From Variovorax beijingensis (GTDB lineage Bacteria; Pseudomonadota; Gammaproteobacteria; Burkholderiales; Burkholderiaceae_C), in the NCBI RefSeq assembly GCF_003951285.1, contig NZ_RXFQ01000004.1, positions 310,001 through 374,000 on the forward strand: a stretch of 64,000 nucleotides of DNA. Direction: 5' to 3'. The notes beneath the pieces are model-generated. The model searched no databases and was not told the origin of the DNA. It saw only the letters and a list, made by a program, of their open reading frames with translations. Both the position numbers and the translations under genes were made by a program. Position 1 is the stretch's first letter. Every line of letters starts with the position of its first letter. Positions 33,890-41,641 of this stretch are shown one piece after another.

Positions 33890-36018
33890 GATCTAGCGGA
33901 ATGGGATTGACGGGACGGGCGTTGAAAGGTTCGGCGAGGTGGCACTGCCTTTGGAGGCGTGGCCGGGGCCGGTGGCGAGGCCACCATCGGCGGCGGCTCC
34001 GGCGGGCTTGCCGGCTCTGTGACTGGCACTTCGCTTGTTTGCGCGGAGCGTGTCTCGACCGTGTGCGTTTCGCGTGGAACATCAGCCGGTGAAACCTCTT
34101 CCGCCTGTTCCACGCGAAACAGATCACCATTCGGTGGCTGCACGATGGACTCCAACCGCTCCCACATCTTCCCGGTGTAGAGGTGCAGCCCGAGCATGTG
34201 CGTGCAGAAGATCGCGTAGACCGTGCAGTCCAGCGCTTCATTGCGCACGCCGGGCGACTTCATCCACTTGTAGGCTTCGCCGCCGGCCACGCGCTGCGGC
34301 ACGCGCGCTTCGGAGGTCAGTTGCGTGTAGAACTCGCGCGGCAGATCCGCGCAGAAGTGGACGAACCCGGCGCCCCGCTTCTCCACGCACAGGCGCCCGT
34401 ACAGCAGATCCTTGGCGGTGTCGGTGCCGACATACCAGAGCCGAACGCCGCGCTTGATGATCTTGCCGCCCCAGTTCACGTCCTGCACGGTGGCCTTGCT
34501 CTTGACCATCTTGCTCGGCTGCGGATCGCCGCGCACGGCGAACACCCGTTCGCGCTCGCGCTGGCGGCAGTAGTTGTAGGCCTGGTGCGTGAAGTGGCCG
34601 CCGGTGTCCACGGCCATCGCTTCGATCTTCATCGCCTGGCCGCTCTCGTGCTGGAAGATGGTCTTGCGGTAGGCATCGAGGTGCGACCAATCGCGCTCGT
34701 CGGCCGGATTCGCATAGATCACGCTGTAATCCACGCACCACATTTCCTCGCCGCGACCGATGGCCCACGTCACGACTTCAAAGCGGTTGTCCTGCACGTC
34801 CACGCCCGTGACCAGCACGAGGCCACCATAGGGGACCGTGAAGCGGCGGTATTTCTCCGCACGTCTTGAGAGCGCGTGCTCGTCGGCGCGCTCGACCACG
34901 GCCTCCCAATACTGCGCGAGCGTTTCGTTCACGAAGCCTTCAAGCGGCGCGGTGTCCCCTGCCTTGGCCTTGATCGTGGCTTCAAGGAATTCGCGCACGA
35001 TGTCGGACCATGCGCGCTGCGGGCTGTAGGCGCTCCACATCTCCACAAAGGCCACATGCCGCGGCGCGCGGATGACCACGCCTTGCGCATCGGTCCAGAC
35101 GTGCAGATTGTGGTCGTAGCGATACCGGCCGCACTCGCTGATCCACATTGCCCGGTCGTCCCAGATCTTCAGGTAGTCAGCTTGCGTGATCGACTCGTGG
35201 CAGTGCGGGCAGACATGCCGCACGGTGTTGTAGTCGTGGCCATCCCACTTGAAGCCGTGCCGTACCTTCTTGTTGCCCCAGATGAGCGGATGCTCGGCAT
35301 CGCAGTGCGGGCACACGATGTTGTAGCGCATGCGCGCATCGGCATTCTTCTCGCGCGTCTCGATGTGGTCGAAGTCCTTGATGCGCACGGTGCTGCCGGC
35401 GACCAGCTTCGGGAACGGCGCCCCTTCGAGCCGGCCGCGTGCGAGCGTGATCGGATCGGAGGACTTCTCGATCTTCTGATCAAAGGCCGAAGCTTCGTCG
35501 AGCACCGCGACCGCCACGGTGATGCGGCGGTAGGCGCGCGCGGCCTTGCCGCCAAGCAGATGCAACACGGAGCCGAAGAAGCTCTTCAGCTTCATCGTGT
35601 CTTCCTTGCCCGGCACCATGACCGCCTTCAAGGCATCCACGTCGCGCAGCATGGGCTCGATTTCCGACTTCACGAAGCTGTCGCGGTCGTCGTCGGTCGG
35701 CATCCAAAGCGCCTGCTTGCGCCGGCGGTGCGCCGCGTTGTAGGCAATGAAGGCGAGCAGCGTCTTCGTGTAGCCGACGCGCTTCGCCTTGCGCACCGTC
35801 ACTTCTTCGATGTCGTCATTGCTGAAGGCATCCATCCAGCCGCGCTGGAACGGGTAGGCCTTCCATTCACCCTGCGTGTGGCTGGCCTCGGGCGACAAGT
35901 AGAAATTGTTTTCGGCCCAGGTGCTCAGAGGCTGCGGTCGCTCCATCTTGAGCGGCACGAGGCCCTTCACCACGGCACTGATGACTGCGCGCTGCGTTTC
36001 GTTGGGTGCCAGGCTCAC
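33883..36018 (-). CDS. Terminase large subunit (gpA/GpA family)
   Basis: DNA-packaging ATPase and nuclease of 711 residues. ATPase motifs: the adenine/Walker A region VRKAKRVGYTKTLLAF and the Walker B VAVLDEASAF. A CPHCDAEHP and CPHCHES zinc pair lies mid-protein, as in lambda gpA relatives. The C-terminal nuclease part includes GVDVQDNRFEVVTWAIGRGE and DTGGHFTHQAYNYC. The last 80 residues are a Pro/Glu-rich, probably disordered tail. It overlaps the small subunit gene by four bases. Confidence 0.95.
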   Translation of the reverse strand: MSLAPNETQRAVISAVVKGLVPLKMERPQPLSTWAENNFYLSPEASHTQGEWKAYPFQRGWMDAFSNDDIEEVTVRKAKRVGYTKTLLAFIAYNAAHRRRKQALWMPTDDDRDSFVKSEIEPMLRDVDALKAVMVPGKEDTMKLKSFFGSVLHLLGGKAARAYRRITVAVAVLDEASAFDQKIEKSSDPITLARGRLEGAPFPKLVAGSTVRIKDFDHIETREKNADARMRYNIVCPHCDAEHPLIWGNKKVRHGFKWDGHDYNTVRHVCPHCHESITQADYLKIWDDRAMWISECGRYRYDHNLHVWTDAQGVVIRAPRHVAFVEMWSAYSPQRAWSDIVREFLEATIKAKAGDTAPLEGFVNETLAQYWEAVVERADEHALSRRAEKYRRFTVPYGGLVLVTGVDVQDNRFEVVTWAIGRGEEMWCVDYSVIYANPADERDWSHLDAYRKTIFQHESGQAMKIEAMAVDTGGHFTHQAYNYCRQRERERVFAVRGDPQPSKMVKSKATVQDVNWGGKIIKRGVRLWYVGTDTAKDLLYGRLCVEKRGAGFVHFCADLPREFYTQLTSEARVPQRVAGGEAYKWMKSPGVRNEALDCTVYAIFCTHMLGLHLYTGKMWERLESIVQPPNGDLFRVEQAEEVSPADVPRETHTVETRSAQTSEVPVTEPASPPEPPPMVASPPAPATPPKAVPPRRTFQRPSRQSHSARSW

Positions 36019-36545
36019 AGCGGCTCGCCCTCTTCTTCGTCGCCGTCCTCAGGCTGCACGACGGCCTCAGTCACGAGCCGGGCGGTGGCGCGCACCCATT
36101 GGTTGCGCGCATCGGCGATGGCCGACATCAGTTTGTCGCGCGCGGTGTCGGGCAGCTCCGGGCACACCTTGCGCAGCAGGCCGGGCAATTGCTCGAAGCG
36201 CTCGGAGACGGATTGGCTCGCGGTCGCGAGCACTTCGGCCAAGAGCGTGATCGGCGCGTACTCGCCGCGGGCCACGGCATTCTTGATCGCGATGCCGAGG
36301 CGCTGCTCGCGCGCGAGCGCCGCGCGCTCTTGCACGAGGTCGAGGCCGCCCGTCTCCGACGACGCCCGGCCGGCAGCGATGTCGCGCATCCGGTCGCAGT
36401 AGGCCATCAGCCACTCATGGCCCGACTCGCCGCGCGTCAGCACACCCTCGGCCATGAGTTGGCTCACGCGCGCCTCGCTGATTCCGACCCACGCGCCGAA
36501 CTCCGCCTGCGAAATGGCCTGCCTCATCGCTTCGACTGCCTTCAC
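36015..36545 (-). CDS. Terminase small subunit-like DNA-binding protein
   Basis: A 176-residue protein with an N-terminal HTH (AEFGAWVGISEARVSQLMAE), like Nu1-type DNA-recognition subunits, and a helical C-terminal part. The start is GTG at 36545, supported by AAGGGGG five bases upstream and a four-base overlap with the small ORF before it; an internal ATG at 36527 is an alternative. It directly precedes the large subunit. Confidence 0.82.
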   Translation of the reverse strand: MKAVEAMRQAISQAEFGAWVGISEARVSQLMAEGVLTRGESGHEWLMAYCDRMRDIAAGRASSETGGLDLVQERAALAREQRLGIAIKNAVARGEYAPITLLAEVLATASQSVSERFEQLPGLLRKVCPELPDTARDKLMSAIADARNQWVRATARLVTEAVVQPEDGDEEEGEPL

Positions 36546-36643
36546 TTAACCCCCTTAGCAGCATCGCCGAACAGTCCGAAGTCGGGGTTCGAATTACCCG
36601 TAACCCACGCTTCTGCGGAAGGACCCGTGACGCTGTTCTTCAT
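36542..36643 (-). CDS. 33-residue coupled ORF between gpZ-like and terminase genes
   Basis: The short gap between two annotated-size genes is filled exactly by a 33-codon frame (MKNSVTGPSAEAWV... to ...FGLFGDAAKGVK). Its ATG overlaps the upstream stop (ATGA), and its TGA overlaps the GTG start of the small terminase gene (GTGA). This double 4-base overlap is the pattern of a translated, coupled gene. Function unknown. Confidence 0.6.
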   Translation of the reverse strand: MKNSVTGPSAEAWVTGNSNPDFGLFGDAAKGVK

Positions 36644-37425
36644 TGGCCCACCAGCTTTCGGACGTGGTAGCGAATGCGCCGCTCGATGTAGGGCTCAAGG
36701 TCCGCGCGCTCGGCCACGCGCTGGCGGCTGATCCGCGACTCGTACATGCCATCGCGCACGAACATCAGCACGGGCCGCACGATGAATCCGTCTTGCCCAG
36801 TCGCCGCCCAGATGCCAGGCGCGAGGTGCTGCGTCGGGCCACTGCGAAGATGACCATAGGCAACGAAAAATCGCACGCCCTCGCGGCCCTTGCCGCCCTT
36901 GTGCAGACGGGCCTTGCGCTTGTCCGTCATGTTGGCCTTGTAGCCCTGCTCGCCCATGGCCTGGAAGTAGGACAGCAGGCGCACGAGGAAGCCGCCGCGC
37001 ACGTTGCCGCGCCCGTCATCGCTGCCGGGGAATGGCGTGTCGGGAATGGCCGTCTGATAGCCGGCGGGCAGGATGCCGATGCGGCGCAGGGCCGCCTCGC
37101 TGCGCTTGTCTCGACGGGCGCCGCCGAACTCTTGCGCCTGCAGGATCTTCTGCGGGTCCACGCCCTTGCCACCGAAGTAAGTCGGCTCGATGTCCACGCT
37201 CAGCCGCTCGGGCGTGGCCTTGCGGACATACACGCTCTTGAGGATGTAGGGCGTTGGCCGGTCGAACTGGTCGCGCATCTCGCGCTGCCACTCGCGCCGC
37301 GCGAGGAAGCCGCCATCGCTCAGCCCGTTCGCATAGGCTTGCTTGGCCTGCTGCCCCGACAACTTGGCGAGCTGCGCCTGCACGCTGGCGAGGCCAGCAC
37401 CGCTGAAGCCCACCGTCACGCGCAT
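36640..37425 (-). CDS. gpZ-like phage morphogenesis protein
   Basis: A 261-residue protein similar in layout to lambda minor tail protein Z or other head-tail morphogenesis proteins (LSGQQAKQAYANGLSDGGFL; QFDRPTPYILKSVYVRKATP; KILQAQEFGGARRDKRSE). It lies upstream of the terminase genes rather than between the connector and tail genes, an unusual order. Its start overlaps the end of the replication initiator gene. Confidence 0.7.
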   Translation of the reverse strand: MRVTVGFSGAGLASVQAQLAKLSGQQAKQAYANGLSDGGFLARREWQREMRDQFDRPTPYILKSVYVRKATPERLSVDIEPTYFGGKGVDPQKILQAQEFGGARRDKRSEAALRRIGILPAGYQTAIPDTPFPGSDDGRGNVRGGFLVRLLSYFQAMGEQGYKANMTDKRKARLHKGGKGREGVRFFVAYGHLRSGPTQHLAPGIWAATGQDGFIVRPVLMFVRDGMYESRISRQRVAERADLEPYIERRIRYHVRKLVGQ

Positions 37426-38345
37426 ACCGCCTCCCCTGCCTGCTCGGCCGCACGCCTCACCCTTGCGGTGAAGGCGAGATAGGTTTCACCACGGCCCACC
37501 GAGAAGGCCGCTTCGTCCCACGGCGCCAAGCCGAGCGCACGCGCCTTCGAGTCGATGCCGCTGCGCGTCTCGTGCCATGCCCCGGCCGCGACGGCAGGGC
37601 CAGCGCCAGGCGCACGAGGCACATCCCGCCACCGTTCGTTCCGAAGCCAGTTGGCGAACTCGGGCACGAACTCTCCGTCCTCCTTTGTCCACCTCTTGCT
37701 AAGCCTTTGGGCCTCGATGGCCGAGCGCATCGTCTGCTGCAGCGCGGCGCTTGGCGCCATCCGCCGGTATCGGCGTTCGGCCTTCAGCCTGTTGTCGTGG
37801 TTCGGGTAGATCGCAAAAAGCTCATCGAACCCGGTCGCCCCCCCGCCGGGGGGTAGGGGGGATTGGTTCATTGATGGTTCTGAAGATTCGGGTGTCATAG
37901 CTGTGACACCCCTCTCGTCTCTGGTGACACCCCTCTCGTCCGTGGTGACACCCCTCTCGGGTGTCGAGACGGGTGTCAGATTGACACCCGTGTGCATAAC
38001 TTCAGGTGGGGGCGCGTCATCGAGGGGTGTCAAATTGACACCCCTCTCCGGAACCGGCACGTCGCCGCCTTCGATCCACTCGGGACAGATGCGGTATTCG
38101 TTGGTCACGCCGGGCCGCCCGGTCGCCGTCTTGACCTGAATCAGCCAGCCGGTCGCCACCATTCGGCGAATCTGCCGCTGCACGCTGCTGCGGCTCTGCA
38201 TGGTCTTGCGGGCCAGCTCATCCACCGAAGGCCAGATGCGCCGGCCGTCATCGCTGGCATGGTCGGCCATTGCGAGCGCGAGCAACCGCTCCATGCCGCC
38301 CGCTGGATAGCGATCAAAGACCATCGACATCACTTTGATGCTCAT
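37416..38345 (-). CDS. Phage replication initiator (O-like) with winged-helix domain
   Basis: About 309 residues. The N-terminal winged helix (MERLLALAMADHASDDGRRI; DELARKTMQSRSSVQRQIRR; GWLIQVKTATGRPGVTNEYR) is that of phage replication O proteins. A low-complexity middle encodes repeated ERGVT/RGVNLTP units; the DNA there is an iteron array. The C-terminal part (YPNHDNRLKAERRYRRM; FANWLRNERW) resembles the helicase-loader-contacting domain of such initiators. The frame is open to 38357; ATG at 38342 (MSIKVMSMVFDRYP) and an upstream ATG are both possible, so the 5' end is uncertain by a few codons. Confidence 0.82.
   Translation of the reverse strand: MSIKVMSMVFDRYPAGGMERLLALAMADHASDDGRRIWPSVDELARKTMQSRSSVQRQIRRMVATGWLIQVKTATGRPGVTNEYRICPEWIEGGDVPVPERGVNLTPLDDAPPPEVMHTGVNLTPVSTPERGVTTDERGVTRDERGVTAMTPESSEPSMNQSPLPPGGGATGFDELFAIYPNHDNRLKAERRYRRMAPSAALQQTMRSAIEAQRLSKRWTKEDGEFVPEFANWLRNERWRDVPRAPGAGPAVAAGAWHETRSGIDSKARALGLAPWDEAAFSVGRGETYLAFTARVRRAAEQAGEAVCA
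37890..38046. other. Iteron array, candidate phage replication origin
   Basis: Within the initiator gene there are three copies of GTGACACCCCTCTCG spaced exactly 21 bp apart (37903, 37924, 37945), flanked by inverted GGGTGTCA / TGACACCC pairs at 37890-37911, 37970-37990 (9-bp arms) and 38022-38046 (11-bp arms around AAT). A replication initiator whose gene contains its own iterons is the lambda O arrangement. Confidence 0.75.
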
Positions 38346-38385
38346 GGCGTCGCGCACCCTCCCCGGCCAGGTCGATCCGCTGCGC

Positions 38386-38916
38386 TCATGCCTTCGGTTC
38401 CTCCCGCATCAGGCCGCGCAGCATCGCCAGCGAGTGGCCGACGTTCGCGACCAGTTCCGCCGCGTGGTGCTCCGCCTTGCGCATCTGATTGCGCGACACG
38501 CCGTCCTTGCGGCGCGTCAGCGCCTCGCCGAGCGCCTGCACGTAGTCGGCGAACGCCATCTGGAGCTGCATCAAGGCATCGAGCGGATCGCCCTCGGAAT
38601 GCGCCGGCGTGGCCCGGATGCAAACGTGGTCCAGCTCGCCGGCCATGGCGTGCAAGATGCGGTAGTCCCGGCTCTGCCACTGCATCTCGATGGCGTCGCG
38701 CAGCGTGAGGTGATGGGTCGTGTTCTGCGGGTTGACCTTGTGCGTCAACGTGTTGGGGTTGTGGCCCATGCGCTTGGCGAGGGCAACGATGCCGCCCTGG
38801 CAGCCATGCGCGGTGTCATAGGCAGCGACCGCCGCATCGTGGCCGCGCAGCTTGTTGGGCACGGGCTCATCGGCGCCATAGCCGTGCGCCGCGTCAATTG
38901 AGATATTCGTTCTCAT
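38386..38916 (-). CDS. CII-like (CP76 family) phage regulator
   Basis: A 176-residue protein of the phage CII/CP76 type: GGIVALAKRMGHNPNTLTHK is the HTH and VNPQNTTHHLTLRDAIEMQW follows, as in the family. These proteins regulate the lysogeny decision. The ATG at 38916 has GAGG upstream. The start codon shares bases with the ATG of a plus-strand gene at 38915. It is in the rightward early operon with the initiator. Confidence 0.85.
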   Translation of the reverse strand: MRTNISIDAAHGYGADEPVPNKLRGHDAAVAAYDTAHGCQGGIVALAKRMGHNPNTLTHKVNPQNTTHHLTLRDAIEMQWQSRDYRILHAMAGELDHVCIRATPAHSEGDPLDALMQLQMAFADYVQALGEALTRRKDGVSRNQMRKAEHHAAELVANVGHSLAMLRGLMREEPKA

Positions 38917-39208
38917 GCAGACCTCAGAGAGAAACAGCCAACGCCTCGCGGAAGCGAGTCCTGCTCCGACGCTGGCGGAGCGCATCGACGCCATCGAGCA
39001 ATTCCTGCAGCAGCTCGTGCAACTGCTGGAAGTCGAGCCAGACCTGAACCGAGAGAGCATCGCGGCGTGGATAGAGATAACGACGGCAAGCGCAGGCGCC
39101 CAAGGGCTTGCGGCGCTGCGTCAACGCGCCGCGATGGCGCAACTGTGCGAGCGCGTGCTCGCGCCTTCCGTTGACGTGATAAGGCCCACTGCGACGTGGT
39201 TGTCGTGA
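38915..39208 (+). CDS. Hypothetical protein antisense to the early operon
   Basis: A 97-residue helical, acidic protein (APTLAERIDAIEQFLQQLVQ; LNRESIAAWIEITTASAGAQ) with coding-like composition. It lies opposite the early transcript running from cro to cII. Its ATG overlaps the CII start (CATG). Not recognised. Confidence 0.5.
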   Translation: MQTSERNSQRLAEASPAPTLAERIDAIEQFLQQLVQLLEVEPDLNRESIAAWIEITTASAGAQGLAALRQRAAMAQLCERVLAPSVDVIRPTATWLS

Positions 39209-39225
39209 GTGGCCGCCAGGCTCCA

Positions 39226-39480
39226 TCACTCATGTGCCTCCCCTGCGCTTCGGTCGGACTTTCCCGCTCTGTCGCGGCTTCGCCTCGGGGCCGCACCGTT
39301 TGCAAGCGTTTGGCGCAAGTGATGCGACGCGAATTCCGGATCGTCATGGATGCAGTCATGCTCGGCCAACAGGGCACCATTCAGGTGGAAAATCTGCAGC
39401 ACGTCACGCCGAGACTCACCCTCGCCGCGCTGACATTGGACAAGCACGACTTTTTCCACCCTCACAGACAAAGGCGGCAT
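39226..39480 (-). CDS. Small early phage protein, hypothetical
   Basis: An 84-residue protein; the central VRVEKVVLVQCQRGEGESRR and DVLQIFHLNGALLAEHDC strands resemble a small conserved protein found in phages of Burkholderiales. It is in the cro-cII interval on the early transcript. ATG at 39480 or an internal GTG at about 39465 could be the start. Confidence 0.6.
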   Translation of the reverse strand: MPPLSVRVEKVVLVQCQRGEGESRRDVLQIFHLNGALLAEHDCIHDDPEFASHHLRQTLANGAAPRRSRDRAGKSDRSAGEAHE

Positions 39481-39485
39481 TGCGC

Positions 39486-39794
39486 ATGGCAACGAACTCA
39501 TGGCCCGAGATCCTTTCGACGTGCGATGAAATTGAACGGTTGCTCGACGGGGCCGCACCGGTCGCAGACTCGGCGCGTCTCAACCGGATCACCTTTTTGT
39601 GCGGATACTTGGGCACGGATTCCTACATCCGGGAGAAGGCGAATCGCTTGGCATCTCGCGCCGCGATCTACTTCAGTGCTCGACGCCATGCCAGTGAGCA
39701 AGGGGGCGCCGCCGGTGTCATGCAGGAGATGCGCTATCGATTGCTCTCGTCCATTCGAGAACAGGCCGACTGGCTCGCACGCAGTCAGAACTAG
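39486..39794 (+). CDS. Hypothetical helical protein, antisense to early operon
   Basis: A 102-residue helical protein (EILSTCDEIERLLDGAAPVA; EKANRLASRAAIYFSARRHA; MQEMRYRLLSSIREQADWLA). It diverges from the 39226 gene with about five bases between starts. Not recognised. 39795-39906 shows nothing further. Confidence 0.5.
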   Translation: MATNSWPEILSTCDEIERLLDGAAPVADSARLNRITFLCGYLGTDSYIREKANRLASRAAIYFSARRHASEQGGAAGVMQEMRYRLLSSIREQADWLARSQN

Positions 39795-39906
39795 CTCGGG
39801 CTGCCTGTCAGGACTGCCGGGAAAGTGCTCGACCTCATCGGCCACCACGAGTGACATCAGCCCCGAGTGCAGCGAGCGGCGCGAAGCGTCGTGGGAGCTG
39901 TGCACC

Positions 39907-40146
39907 CTATTCATAGGCGCCCTCCCCGGCAGCCGCCCGCAACACATCCCATGCGACGTCAGGCCGAAGCTCTTCGCAGCGCACGGCACCAGAGGTCAAG
40001 CGCTCAATGGACGGGCAATGCTCAGCGGGCACGCGCCGCCCTTCGTCTTTCCATTGACCAACGGCAGCCTTGGTAACGCCCAGCGCATTCGCAAGTGCGG
40101 TTTTGGAGCCAACAACCTTTGCAGCTCTGTCGACGGGGTGTTCCAT
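39907..40146 (-). CDS. Cro/YdaS-like repressor
   Basis: A 79-residue HTH protein (KTALANALGVTKAAVGQWKD followed by EGRRVPAEHCPSIERLTSG) of the YdaS/Cro type. It is divergent from cI across a three-site operator, so it is the Cro-equivalent of the switch and first gene of the rightward early operon. Confidence 0.85.
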   Translation of the reverse strand: MEHPVDRAAKVVGSKTALANALGVTKAAVGQWKDEGRRVPAEHCPSIERLTSGAVRCEELRPDVAWDVLRAAAGEGAYE

Positions 40147-40172
40147 GCTTGATCCTTTGGCAGTTTCCGCAG

Positions 40173-40201
40173 AGTCTAGTATTTCTAGACAATCAGTTCA
40201 A
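40173..40201 (-). promoter_or_regulatory. PR-like promoter for cro
   Basis: Read on the minus strand: TTGAAC (40196-40201), 17-base spacer, TAGACT (40173-40178). The -10 lies inside operator 1 and the -35 inside operator 2, so a repressor bound there would block it. Confidence 0.65.
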
Positions 40202-40237
40202 GTATTACTTGCCTCACGGGGTCAAGTTTTTCTTTAC
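40174..40237. promoter_or_regulatory. Triple operator between cro and cI (OR-like)
   Basis: Three 17-bp inverted repeats with regular spacing: GTCTAG-TATTT-CTAGAC (40174-40190), TCAAG-TATTA-CTTGC (around 40198-40212), and GTCAAG-TTTTT-CTTTAC (40221-40237). Centre-to-centre distance is about 23-24 bp. These should bind the CI and Cro proteins. Confidence 0.8.
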
Positions 40238-40246
40238 GATCAAGAA

Positions 40247-40918
40247 ATGGAGTTGAAAGACTGGGTGCGCGCTGCGCGAAAACACAAAGGCTGGACGCTT
40301 GAGCAGCTTGGCGACGCCATGGGTCGGAGCAAGGCAACGGCAGGGTTTTGGGAGAACGGGAAAACCGCTCCCAGCTTTGTGCAGATCCAGAAGATCGCAG
40401 AGGTCACCGGATACCCCCATCCGTTCGGCCGGGAGAGCGCCGGCACGCCGCCGCCGCCTAACGAGCTCGCCCCCCAAATGCCTGATGGAGCAATCCCAGT
40501 CGACCCGACAAAGCCGCAACGCATATGGGTTGTCGGCAAAGGCGCCGGTGGCTTATCAGAGCGAATTTGGAGCGACGGAGACCATCCAGTGGGAGCAACG
40601 GATCAATACGGGCTTGTTGCAAGTACAGACCCGCACGCCTTCCTCGTGGAGGTTTCCGAAGAAAGCATGGTTCCAAAGTACACCCCTGGCGATTTCGCGC
40701 TGGTGGAGCCAGGGACCGCGCCTGAACTGGAGGACGATGTCCTGGTGCGGCTGACCTCCGGCGTCACGATGATTAAGCGCCTGCTTTCGCAGCGCGGCGC
40801 TTACCGGTTTGGCAGCTACAACACTTCGGTGGTGCTTCACTATCGGTTTGAGGATGTGGACTGGGTCTACTACATCGCGCATCCGGTGCCACGGCGAAAG
40901 ATCACTTCCCTCTGGTAG
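40247..40918 (+). CDS. CI-like prophage repressor (HTH + S24 peptidase fold)
   Basis: A 223-residue repressor. N-terminal HTH_XRE (RKHKGWTLEQLGDAMGRSKA) and C-terminal S24/LexA-like domain with the putative catalytic Ser (VSEESMVPKYTPGDFALVEP) and Lys (SGVTMIKRLL). An Ala-Gly in the linker (GKGAGGL) could be a self-cleavage site, which would make the prophage SOS-inducible. No Shine-Dalgarno is visible before the ATG; a weak -35/-10 (TTGCCT, then TTTACG) places the transcript start close to the ATG, so it may be leaderless like lambda PRM transcripts. Confidence 0.88.
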   Translation: MELKDWVRAARKHKGWTLEQLGDAMGRSKATAGFWENGKTAPSFVQIQKIAEVTGYPHPFGRESAGTPPPPNELAPQMPDGAIPVDPTKPQRIWVVGKGAGGLSERIWSDGDHPVGATDQYGLVASTDPHAFLVEVSEESMVPKYTPGDFALVEPGTAPELEDDVLVRLTSGVTMIKRLLSQRGAYRFGSYNTSVVLHYRFEDVDWVYYIAHPVPRRKITSLW

Positions 40919-40945
40919 CAGCGACAACTCAGCACCAATTTTTTG

Positions 40946-40968
40946 AGCCGCCATCAGGCGGCTTTTTC
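40946..40968 (+). terminator. Intrinsic terminator after cI
   Basis: AGCCGCC-atca-GGCGGCT followed by TTTTTC, 28 bases after the cI stop; a T/A run on the other side makes it potentially bidirectional. Confidence 0.88.
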
Positions 40969-40985
40969 TCGCCACAAGTCACTAC

Positions 40986-41048
40986 GTCAAGAAATACTTG
41001 CCCGATTAGCTAGTTTTACTTGACTCTATAAGTCTAGTTATTCTAGAC
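40986..41048. promoter_or_regulatory. Second triple operator (OL-like) upstream of early-left genes
   Basis: Three related inverted repeats: GTCAAG-AAATA-CTTGCC (40986-41002), AGCTAG-TTTTA-CTTGAC (41008-41024) and GTCTAG-TTATT-CTAGAC (41032-41048), 22-24 bp apart centre to centre. The outer one is nearly identical to OR site 1. This mirrors lambda OL on the other side of cI. Confidence 0.8.
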
Positions 41049-41049
41049 T
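41020..41049 (+). promoter_or_regulatory. PL-like promoter
   Basis: TTGACT (41020-41025), 18-base spacer, TAGACT (41044-41049), the same -10 hexamer as the PR candidate. It overlaps two of the three operators and faces the early-left genes. Confidence 0.65.
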
Positions 41050-41091
41050 TTGATCCAAGTGCTGCATCCCGCAGCCACCTTGGAGATGACG

Positions 41092-41286
41092 ATGGCGAAA
41101 CTTCCCGCGACGCGCAGCTACCGCTGCTTCTTCGTTCCCCGCGATGGCCTCGGCCACCTTGCCCCCTCAGACACCGGCGCACACCCCTTCGTCCAATTGA
41201 AGGCTGCGAATGCCGAAGCCGCCCTCATAAGCGCACAACACGTCACCGGGTGCCCGGTTTCGGAAGTCGAGCGCATCGAAGGCTGA
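41092..41286 (+). CDS. Small early-left protein, hypothetical
   Basis: A 64-residue protein (ATRSYRCFFVPRDGLGHLAP; AANAEAALISAQHVTGCPVS), first gene of the PL transcript. ATG at 41092 has GGAG six bases upstream. Not recognised. Confidence 0.65.
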   Translation: MAKLPATRSYRCFFVPRDGLGHLAPSDTGAHPFVQLKAANAEAALISAQHVTGCPVSEVERIEG

Positions 41287-41290
41287 CGCA

Positions 41291-41641
41291 GTGGCCCGCG
41301 CTCAAATCAACCACGCCACCGACAGCCGCGCCGCATCGCGCCACGCTGCCACCAGTTCGGCGCGCGTGGACATCTGGATTCGCACCATCGGCCGCCGCCG
41401 CCAGGCGTTCTATCGCTGCAGCGCCGCAGGCGTTGCGAACTGGCAAGCCATGGGCGTGCCGCTCGCCAACAAGGCATTGAAGCTCGGCAGCATCAGCCTG
41501 CCTGGAATCTCTGACGCGACCGTCGCGGCCTACACGGAGGACGCACTCGCGCACCCGATGGCGGCCGAGTTCGGCGAGCGCGCACGCGCGCTCAGTAGCG
41601 AAATCGACACGCTCAACCTCTCGGCGCGGGGTGCGGCATGA
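41291..41641 (+). CDS. Early-left protein, hypothetical
   Basis: A 116-residue protein with GTG start (RVDIWIRTIGRRRQAFYRCS; ISLPGISDATVAAYTEDALA). It follows the previous stop by four bases and overlaps the next start by ATGA. Not recognised. Confidence 0.65.
   Translation: MARAQINHATDSRAASRHAATSSARVDIWIRTIGRRRQAFYRCSAAGVANWQAMGVPLANKALKLGSISLPGISDATVAAYTEDALAHPMAAEFGERARALSSEIDTLNLSARGAA

Noticed and set aside
37903..38046. CRISPR array
   Set aside because: The repeats are 15 bp at 21-bp spacing with 6-bp gaps, lie inside a coding frame, and include inverted copies; this is an iteron array, not repeat-spacer units.
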